A stretch of DNA of 5,090 nucleotides from the NCBI GenBank assembly GCA_017434685.1, contig JAFREV010000121.1, positions 1 through 5,090 of the forward strand, written 5' to 3'. Position numbers and translations under genes: made by a program. The notes below the pieces were generated by a model. It saw only the letters and a program-made list of their open reading frames with translations, searched no databases and was not told where the DNA came from. This document shows, one piece after another, positions 1-4,386 of the stretch. Origin of the DNA: Mogibacterium sp. GTDB taxonomy: Bacteria; Bacillota; Clostridia; Peptostreptococcales; Anaerovoracaceae. Within the stretch, counting starts at the first letter, position 1; the number at the start of each line of letters is the position of its first letter.

Positions 1-116
1 ACTTCTTTTATAGTCGCCACATCATCAAAGAACTTGCGGACTTCCTCCTCATCTCTCAACGTCAGTACAGCCTTAAAAAGCTGCTGCATATTTTTCTTTT
101 CTCTATCTGTAATCAT
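1..116 (-). CDS. YerC/YecD-family TrpR-like transcriptional regulator, N-terminal part (cut by left window edge)
   Basis: The visible 38 residues begin MITDREKKNMQQLFKAVLTL and continue through an acidic stretch to FFDDVATIKE. This matches the start of YerC/YecD proteins, small (about 100 aa) relatives of the TrpR repressor: an opening helix with an LF.A.L.L core, then the FF.D..TI.E motif that leads into the helix-turn-helix. The HTH itself lies beyond the left edge, so DNA binding is inferred from the family and not seen. The start at 116 is supported by a GGAGG seven bases upstream and by an extended -10 promoter further up. The gene is transcribed divergently from the membrane-protein pair at 538-2105. 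Family assignment is fairly firm from the motif spacing; the regulated genes and any ligand are unknown. Confidence 0.82.
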   Translation of the reverse strand, partial: MITDREKKNMQQLFKAVLTLRDEEEVRKFFDDVATIKE

Positions 117-123
117 AGGTGAA

Positions 124-128
124 CCTCC
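124..128 (-). promoter_or_regulatory. Ribosome binding site of the TrpR-like gene
   Basis: On the minus strand the sequence reads GCGGAGGTTCACCTATG. The GGAGG sits 7 nt before the ATG at 116-114, which fixes the start of the regulator gene. Confidence 0.8.
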
Positions 129-196
129 GCATGAGTTCCTCAACAATTTTGTTTCTCTGTTATCGACGTTTATCCCCTGCGTTTCTGTGCAACTGA

Positions 197-225
197 AGTA
201 TACCACAAGCATTTCGCACTTTAAA
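197..225 (-). promoter_or_regulatory. Candidate sigma-A promoter (extended -10) for the TrpR-like gene
   Basis: Minus strand: TATACT (202-197) preceded by TG at -1/-2 spacing (TGGTATACT), an extended -10. A TTTAAA (225-220, 4 of 6 matches to TTGACA) lies exactly 17 bp upstream. Transcription would start near 190 and give a leader of roughly 75 nt before the ATG at 116. The -35 lies inside the inverted repeat 216-237, so a repressor there would block polymerase. This is sequence inspection only. Confidence 0.6.
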
Positions 226-237
226 GCACTAAAGTGC
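216..237. promoter_or_regulatory. 8-bp perfect inverted repeat over the -35, possible operator
   Basis: GCACTTTA (216-223) and TAAAGTGC (230-237) are perfect inverted copies separated by AAGCAC, which itself resembles part of a further half-site (AAAGCAC). The element covers the -35 of the leftward promoter, the classic position for a repressor operator. Self-regulation by the TrpR-like protein is possible but unproven. Read on the plus strand it is a weak hairpin followed by a T-rich run (251-257), so a terminator of some rightward transcript is an alternative. Confidence 0.45.
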
Positions 238-265
238 ATTTTGTGTTTCTTTTTTTTAGTTCATA

Positions 266-492
266 TTGGTCCTTTTTCCCAAACGTCACTGATATCGGAA
301 CAAAATGACACAATAAAACAAACAGTAATTGTTCCTGTCTTAAAAAAGCCTCCAAAAGAGGACCAAAAAGCCGGGAGCAGATGAGCATCTATTGTTCCTA
401 TTTGGACAAGGTGTAAAAAACAGGACCAAAATATTTGAGAAATGGCAAGGAAAAATGGTCCTTTTCTGATAGTAATGAAGATACAGGACCAA
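266..492. repeat. Array of eight alternating inverted 7-mers at 31/32-bp steps (63-bp period)
   Basis: TTGKTCC copies read forward at 266-272 (TTGGTCC), 329-335 (TTGTTCC), 392-398 (TTGTTCC) and 455-461 (ATGGTCC). Reverse copies lie at 297-303 (GGAACAA), 360-366, 423-429 and 486-492 (all GGACCAA). Successive starts differ by 31, 32, 31, 32, 31, 32 and 31. Each forward-reverse pair spans exactly 38 bp with 24 bp inside; pairs are separated by 25 bp. When oriented alike, several copies also share a following T or TG and A/T-rich flanks. Interior sequences are not conserved, so this is not a CRISPR or a recent tandem duplication. Sites lie about three helical turns apart, which puts them all on one DNA face and suggests cooperative binding by a protein. 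Expected next positions (about 234 and 518) lack the motif, so the array ends inside this intergenic region. I do not recognise it as a known element. Confidence 0.85.
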
Positions 493-502
493 TTTAGTAG
501 TT

Positions 503-531
503 TTGCAATATTCATTGCCAGAGTTTATTAT
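503..531 (+). promoter_or_regulatory. Candidate promoter for the membrane-protein operon
   Basis: TTGCAA (503-508) and TATTAT (526-531) are separated by 17 bp, a good sigma-A arrangement. The predicted start of transcription is at or within a few bases of the ATG at 538, so the transcript would have almost no leader. The promoter begins 10 bp after the last 7-mer of the array, so whatever binds the array would sit just upstream of polymerase. A promoter further upstream is not excluded. Confidence 0.45.
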
Positions 532-537
532 GAATAT

Positions 538-1311
538 ATGATTTTAGATAGAATTCCTCGATTTAAAAACTCATCTTTCACAGATAGGGCGGCAGCTTTT
601 GCAGTAGGCCTGCTTGTTTTGTTCATACTCCTCCTCACTGCGACGGAGGCTCTTTGCTTTTGGATTCCGAACTGGTGGCGCAATGAATATGCCAAATATG
701 ACACGCCGTCCAATGTCCGAGGAGAAATGTCCCTCGATGATGCTGTTCACGTTACTGAGGATATGCTCGACTACTGTGTCGGTAGGCTCGATACCCTCGA
801 CAACAGTGAGGCCACGATAGACGGAGTCAAAGAGCCGTTCTTTACAAATCGTGAGAAACAACATCTGTATGACTGCAGAGTTCTATTCATGAAAGGTATG
901 AGAGCGAGATCCATTTCAATCATTTTGTCCGCAGGTCTCATCCTATATATATATGTACACAACAGAAAGAAAACACCTCGCGTTCTGGCACGAGGATATC
1001 TCATATCTTTGGCGTGTGTTCTGATATGCACTGTCGTAATAGCAATCGCCTCTGCTATAAACTTCACTTTTGTCTTCACGGTCTTTCACAAGATATTCTT
1101 TAACAATGACCTTTGGATACTCTATCCTGACGAGGACAATCTCATCAACATAATGCAGGAGAATGTCTTCTCAGATGCGGCAATGTGGATTGCAGGTATG
1201 TGGATTGCAGCATCAACACTGCTTGCCGCAATCTCCCTTATTGTCCTTCGCAAATCCGACGGCTCTGCTGAGTCCGAGCCTAACTCAAGTGAGAGCGAGG
1301 CCGTCTCATGA
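538..1311 (+). CDS. DUF1461 / TIGR01906-family integral membrane protein
   Basis: From the chosen start the protein has 257 residues. Predicted membrane segments lie at about 18-43, 123-140, 151-174 and 212-238, with a large loop (44-122) between the first two. Family-like motifs are EPFFTNREKQHLYD (99-112) and FHKIFFNNDLWILYPDEDNL (183-202). Both match the FF..rE..H..D and FH.iFF.n..W.l.P..dnLI signatures of DUF1461, a Firmicutes family of unknown function. The serine/glutamate-rich tail (239-257) looks disordered. An in-frame ATG at 442 would add 32 residues, but that stretch runs through the last repeat unit and has no convincing RBS. ATG 538 also lacks a clear Shine-Dalgarno sequence, so the start is uncertain. 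The next gene overlaps by 4 bp, implying co-translation. Confidence 0.8.
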   Translation: MILDRIPRFKNSSFTDRAAAFAVGLLVLFILLLTATEALCFWIPNWWRNEYAKYDTPSNVRGEMSLDDAVHVTEDMLDYCVGRLDTLDNSEATIDGVKEPFFTNREKQHLYDCRVLFMKGMRARSISIILSAGLILYIYVHNRKKTPRVLARGYLISLACVLICTVVIAIASAINFTFVFTVFHKIFFNNDLWILYPDEDNLINIMQENVFSDAAMWIAGMWIAASTLLAAISLIVLRKSDGSAESEPNSSESEAVS

Positions 1312-2105
1312 CAGAAGGACTTGCACGGATAATGGAACATTTTGCATGGACAATGGAAACACCTCCTATGTTCGGAGAGCTGCACATTTTTCTTGCAGCC
1401 CTCTACATAGGCGCAGCTATTCTTCTAACACGCTACGCAGTTCGCCTAAGCTACGAGCAGAGGATCAAGATCTTCTCGTACGCCGGATGGGTTCTGCTCG
1501 CATCGGAAATCTTCAAGCAAATTTTCGTATACCAAATAGTCTGTGGCGGAGCTTATAATTTCTGGTACATCCCCTTCCAGCTCTGCTCGATTCCGATGTA
1601 TCTTTGCATACTCCTTCCGCATCTTTCCGAGCGTGGTCAAAAGACCGTGCTAACATTTATGCTCGGCTACACCTTCGTGAGTGCCGTAGCAACTTTCATA
1701 TTCCCGGAGGACATATTAAGACCATACATTGTACTCACTTTGCACGGTTTTGACTGGCACGCTATACTCCTCTTCATATCCCTGACTATAGGACTGAGCG
1801 GTATGGCAGACACAAGTATTAAAGGCTTCATGAGAGCAACATACCTATTCCTTGCCCTATGCGCAGTCGCAGTGGGTATCAACATTGTGACTGAAATGTA
1901 CTGCTCGGCGTCAGGATGCGGAATGCACGGTTACGCCAATATGTTCTACCTTTCGCCATACCACACATCCAACCAGCCGGTAGTCACATCAGTTGAGGCG
2001 TCACTCGGGAGAATCCCTGCGATGTTTCTATACATCACCGCCGTAGTCACAGCGAGCGGGCTAATTAATTTTGTCTTTTCTATAATTCCAAATAAAACCC
2101 AATAA
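1308..2105 (+). CDS. YwaF/TMEM164-like multi-pass membrane protein
   Basis: 265 residues with about seven membrane segments (roughly 24-41, 57-77, 84-104, 113-132, 148-165, 175-194 and 235-258). Motifs seen are SEIFKQ (66-71), WYIPFQLCSIPMY (86-98), HGFDWH (146-151) and NMFYLSPY (211-218). These match the YwaF/TMEM164 pattern: sEi.K near the second helix, lP.hLCsi in the third, histidines before a later helix, and N..YL..P near the end. No reaction is established for bacterial members. The start ATG overlaps the upstream stop as ATGA and has a weak GAGG about 7 nt ahead, so it is translationally coupled to the DUF1461 gene. The pair probably acts in the same membrane process. Family call fairly firm, function unknown. 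Confidence 0.75.
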   Translation: MTEGLARIMEHFAWTMETPPMFGELHIFLAALYIGAAILLTRYAVRLSYEQRIKIFSYAGWVLLASEIFKQIFVYQIVCGGAYNFWYIPFQLCSIPMYLCILLPHLSERGQKTVLTFMLGYTFVSAVATFIFPEDILRPYIVLTLHGFDWHAILLFISLTIGLSGMADTSIKGFMRATYLFLALCAVAVGINIVTEMYCSASGCGMHGYANMFYLSPYHTSNQPVVTSVEASLGRIPAMFLYITAVVTASGLINFVFSIIPNKTQ

Positions 2106-2110
2106 ACAAA

Positions 2111-2132
2111 ACAACCGGCAGGTGCCGGCTGT
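2111..2132. terminator. GC-rich hairpin at the end of the membrane-protein operon, probably bidirectional
   Basis: CCGGC (2115-2119), loop AGGT, GCCGG (2124-2128), with three further pairs beyond one mismatch (2111-2113 with 2130-2132). It begins 6 nt after the stop codon at 2105. On the plus strand it is followed by a short CTTTTGT; on the minus strand it is followed directly by a T-rich run, so it could stop transcription from both convergent operons. Confidence 0.6.
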
Positions 2133-2384
2133 CTCGCTTTTGTAGATATTGTGCTTAGGAACATTCCCTAAGCGTAAGAGGGATGAAAGTATTATGGTGT
2201 AGTTAGTTATTTCTAACTTCTTACAATGAGATATTAACACGAGCATTTCCTATTGTCAAGGTAGGAATTTAATTTTTTTTAAAATCATAAACCATCCCTA
2301 CAAACAGTTTGTATTTCAAGACAGTGTGAGTGTCTTGATGATCAGTGAGTGTCTTGAGGATTAGTGTGTGGTCTCAAAATAAAG
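2133..2384. other. Gene-free convergent intergenic region with small inverted repeats
   Basis: No convincing gene on either strand. It holds an inverted repeat GCTTAGG (2153-2159)/CCTAAGC (2167-2173), another AGTTAG (2201-2206)/CTAACT (2213-2218), an A/T-rich tract near 2264-2285, and a perfect 15-bp palindrome TACAAACAGTTTGTA (2299-2313). An 8-bp stem TCAAGACA (2316-2323)/TGTCTTGA (2331-2338) and the 19-bp tandem repeat listed separately follow. None of the hairpins is followed by a good T-run. A small RNA or remnant element is possible but not shown. Confidence 0.5.
2326..2382. repeat. 19-bp tandem repeat, two good copies and one degenerate copy
   Basis: Copy 1 (2326-2344) and copy 2 (2345-2363) both begin GTGAGTGTCTTGA and differ at 2 of 19 positions. 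A third copy (2364-2382) keeps about 11 of 19 and runs up to the terminator hairpin. The first copy also forms half of the inverted repeat 2316-2338. It looks like a small local duplication at the downstream end of the dehydratase operon. Confidence 0.65.
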
Positions 2385-2415
2385 GAACGCTTCGGAACTG
2401 TTATCCGAAGCGCTC
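2385..2415 (-). terminator. Intrinsic terminator of the dehydratase operon
   Basis: CGCTTCGG (2388-2395) pairs with CCGAAGCG (2405-2412) around a 9-nt loop; two more pairs follow after a mismatch. On the minus strand the stem is followed by CTTTATTTT, a fair T-run. It lies about 140 bp downstream of the last minus-strand stop codon and faces the convergent plus-strand operon. On the plus strand the following sequence is less T-rich, so the minus strand is the likelier direction. Confidence 0.75.
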
Positions 2416-2477
2416 TTTGTATCTTATACATCTGTAACTTCACTATACCGCATCTGTGTATGCAGAATTTCTAATCT

Positions 2478-2545
2478 CTTGCTTTTGCGGTTATTCGACC
2501 TGATACTGCAACTTGCTGTTGCGGTTATTTGACCTGATACTGCAA
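2478..2545. repeat. 34-bp direct tandem duplication downstream of the small membrane protein gene
   Basis: Two abutting copies, 2478-2511 and 2512-2545, differ at only 2 of 34 positions (2484/2518 and 2496/2530). Each begins CTTGCT and ends GACCTGATACTGCAA, so a TTGC...GCAA pair frames each unit. A few bases of a degraded third copy may follow (2546-2556). The duplication starts about 12 bp past the stop codon at 2557 and lies inside the predicted 3' untranslated region. Confidence 0.85.
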
Positions 2546-2556
2546 GCTGCTTTCGC

Positions 2557-2724
2557 CTACAGGTGCTGGTCTCTGTCTATCCTGTCGTAGTGCCTGAGCA
2601 GGAACGGCTCGATCATCGAAGTCATCTTCATGTCCAGATTCAAGATATATATCGTGAATGTGACTACGAAGAGGCCGCTGCATGTAAGCAGTAAATACAG
2701 GAAAAATTTTGCTATTTTATTCAT
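2557..2724 (-). CDS. Small single-pass membrane protein, last gene of the dehydratase operon
   Basis: A 55-residue protein. It has a lysine-bearing N-terminus (MNKIAKF), one membrane helix at about 6-28, and a C-terminal segment of about 27 residues with NLDMKM (29-34) and the strongly charged HYDRIDRDQHL (45-55), probably cytosolic. The start at 2724 is chosen for its GGAGGA six bases upstream; a longer in-frame start at 2802 overlaps the preceding gene's end and has no such site. It begins 61 bp after the dehydratase gene, with no promoter seen between. I do not recognise a named family. The context suggests a role tied to the dehydratase, for example membrane tethering or assembly, but that is inference. 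Confidence 0.72.
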   Translation of the reverse strand: MNKIAKFFLYLLLTCSGLFVVTFTIYILNLDMKMTSMIEPFLLRHYDRIDRDQHL

Positions 2725-2730
2725 TATATC

Positions 2731-2736
2731 TCCTCC
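2731..2736 (-). promoter_or_regulatory. Ribosome binding site of the small membrane protein gene
   Basis: Minus strand GGAGGA followed by GATATA and the ATG at 2724-2722. This strong site decides the start against the longer ORF from 2802 and is the main evidence that the 55-aa protein is made. Confidence 0.78.
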
Positions 2737-2755
2737 GTCTTCTATGTCGGTTTTC

Positions 2756-2770
2756 TTGCAGGATCTGCAA
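2756..2770 (-). other. Short hairpin in the gap between dehydratase and small membrane protein genes
   Basis: TTGCAG (2756-2761) and CTGCAA (2765-2770) form a 6-bp stem with a 3-nt loop, extendable by a G-U and a T-A pair on the transcribed strand. No long T-run follows, so it is more likely an RNA-stability or translation element than a terminator. It may also be chance. Confidence 0.35.
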
Positions 2771-2785
2771 AATCGTCTTTGGACT

Positions 2786-4384
2786 CTACCACGAATTGTC
2801 ATCGTCGAGAATCTCGAGCGTCGGATCGAGCGGTTCTTCCTGCATGACAGTTCTCATGTACTGGTTGACCTGATCCCTTACGCCCTGTCTGCTGATAACA
2901 CGAGGGTCGAAGAGCTGGTGGTCTACCCAGATCAGCGGAATGCCGCGTTCTCTTGCTCTGTCTTCGAAGAGTCCGTGCATACCGTCGAGGGCCTTACATG
3001 TGATGTGCTCCCAGAGGATGATCATGTCTGCGTTGTATTCCTCAACAAACTCGAATAGGTCGTCGAGCAGTACTTTGTATCCGCCGTGTGTGCGGTTACG
3101 CATTATCATCTCCTCAGTCAGCATGGCCATATCGTAGTATGCCTGCTCTCTGTTTTCAGGTGTGTCGGTCTCAGCGATCATCTCTGTGTTGATGCATGAG
3201 AGCATGTCCGTCAGAGGCACGATGCCCCAGCAGTTCAGGAGCCATACGAGGAAGTCCATATAGAAGTGCGACTGAACGCCCCATACAATCGCTCTGTGGC
3301 GGTACTCAGGGGCAGCCATCTTCTGTTTCTTGTATGCTTTTTCGGCAAGCTTCATGAGTCTTCTGTCGCATCTTTCGAACTCCGGCACCTTACCGCAAAT
3401 CGCCATGTAGTTGGTCTCCGTGTAAAGCGCGAGGTTGCCGCCGAAGACCTGCGGATAATCCGTCTTGTTCATGTCGAGCCATTCGTTACGGCACTTGGTC
3501 GCGTAGTTGACTCTGCGTGCGCATTCGAAGTAGTAATCCCAGTCCCACTTGTGACCTGTGTGCTCTTCAATGAATTTGATAGCACGTCTGATCTCCTCAG
3601 CCGCATATTCCTGTACGTCGTCCTCTTTGTGGCGGAGCGGTGCAGGAAGCTGGAATACAGGGATGCCGTCTTCCTTCTCTAGTCTTCTCGAGATAACTCC
3701 GTTACCGAGGAGCGATCCGTCGCAGGTGGTGTTGCACTGGATAGCGCAGGCACCGAGTACCGGTGCATCATCGTCTATGGATACGCCGGCTTCTGCCTCA
3801 GGCATAGGGCAAACGTCTCCTGCCAGACCGAATTCTTGTGCTACGTCGATGTAGTGCTCTGCAGCGTGCTGATTGAGCAGTACGGATACGTATGTGGACG
3901 GAGTCTCACGGCTTGTGCTCTTGAGATTCGGGAATCCCATCATGACTGCCGTCATCTCGTTCTCATCTACAAGTACGTTGATCTTGGAGAACTCTTCGTC
4001 GTTACCGATTCTGCGGTCACCGCGGAAGATGTTTCCGAGGAGTTTGGCTACGTCGATGATGATGAGGTCCTGCTGCTCGTGAGCCATGCGGAGGTACTCA
4101 CCTCTCAGGCCCTGAGTAAAGCGGTCTACCATCATAGGTACTGCCAGGTAGTTGGCCATCCAGCGATATCTGAACATAGCTTTGACGTTGCGCGGAACTA
4201 CCGCGAATTTGCCTAGGGTCATCAGTATGCCCAGCCAGCGCCAGTAATCGTAGAGGGTGTCTCCTACTCCGCGCCACTCACGGCGTTTTCTGACTTTGCC
4301 GCCCGGTTTGTATAAGTCACCGTATCTTTTATCACCCTTGATAGGTTCAGGGTTCTTCATTGTTTCGAATTTCTTGATAGCCAT
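2786..4384 (-). CDS. 2-hydroxyacyl-CoA dehydratase subunit, long form (HgdB/FldC-like)
   Basis: 532 residues. This is a subunit of the iron-sulfur enzyme that removes water from (R)-2-hydroxyacyl-CoA to give 2-enoyl-CoA by a ketyl-radical mechanism after ATP-driven one-electron activation. Likely [4Fe-4S] ligands by position are Cys192 (DVCPMPEAEAG), Cys221 or Cys217 (CAIQCNTTCDG) and Cys463 (WEHITCKALDG). The end, GIPLIWVDHQLFDPR (481-495) then RQGVRDQVNQYM, is the usual closing motif. At 532 aa it is longer than typical subunits (about 380-480 aa). The excess is mostly N-terminal: residues 1-100 are basic and rich in Trp/Tyr, with a hydrophobic stretch near 45-63. The start has AGGAGG 7 nt upstream and lies 2 bp after the preceding subunit's stop, so the two are co-expressed. 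Substrate and exact subunit equivalence are not determined. Confidence 0.88.
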   Translation of the reverse strand: MAIKKFETMKNPEPIKGDKRYGDLYKPGGKVRKRREWRGVGDTLYDYWRWLGILMTLGKFAVVPRNVKAMFRYRWMANYLAVPMMVDRFTQGLRGEYLRMAHEQQDLIIIDVAKLLGNIFRGDRRIGNDEEFSKINVLVDENEMTAVMMGFPNLKSTSRETPSTYVSVLLNQHAAEHYIDVAQEFGLAGDVCPMPEAEAGVSIDDDAPVLGACAIQCNTTCDGSLLGNGVISRRLEKEDGIPVFQLPAPLRHKEDDVQEYAAEEIRRAIKFIEEHTGHKWDWDYYFECARRVNYATKCRNEWLDMNKTDYPQVFGGNLALYTETNYMAICGKVPEFERCDRRLMKLAEKAYKKQKMAAPEYRHRAIVWGVQSHFYMDFLVWLLNCWGIVPLTDMLSCINTEMIAETDTPENREQAYYDMAMLTEEMIMRNRTHGGYKVLLDDLFEFVEEYNADMIILWEHITCKALDGMHGLFEDRARERGIPLIWVDHQLFDPRVISRQGVRDQVNQYMRTVMQEEPLDPTLEILDDDNSW

Positions 4385-4386
4385 AT

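Noticed and set aside
103..132. Nine-codon upstream ORF overlapping the TrpR-like start on the minus strand
   Set aside because: Its ATG has only a marginal GAGGA close by, and nothing about its codons suggests attenuation.
34..384. Plus-strand 116-aa ORF
   Set aside because: It runs antisense through the TrpR-like gene and its promoter, lacks an RBS, and stops within the array.
266..492. CRISPR array
   Set aside because: Only 7-mers are conserved and they alternate in orientation with 24/25-bp gaps. CRISPR repeats are longer, near identical and in one direction, and no cas gene is present in the window.
397..495. CsrA-type GGA sites (ACAGGA at 421-425 and 484-488 regions)
   Set aside because: The conserved part extends to GGACCAA and occurs equally on the other strand, which a single-stranded RNA-binding protein would not require.
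261..515. Minus-strand 84-aa ORF across the array
   Set aside because: No RBS, composition follows the A-rich opposite strand, and its repeat pattern is explained by the 63-bp spacing.
2299..2313. CopY/BlaI-type operator (TACA...TGTA)
   Set aside because: The 7-bp gap between TACA and TGTA does not fit the known spacing, and no gene starts nearby.
2725..2802. Longer start (2802) for the small membrane protein
   Set aside because: It overlaps the preceding gene's end and lacks an RBS, while ATG 2724 has a strong GGAGGA.
2630..4216. Several plus-strand ORFs of 65-142 aa
   Set aside because: They lie antisense to the dehydratase subunit genes, have no RBS and resemble no family.
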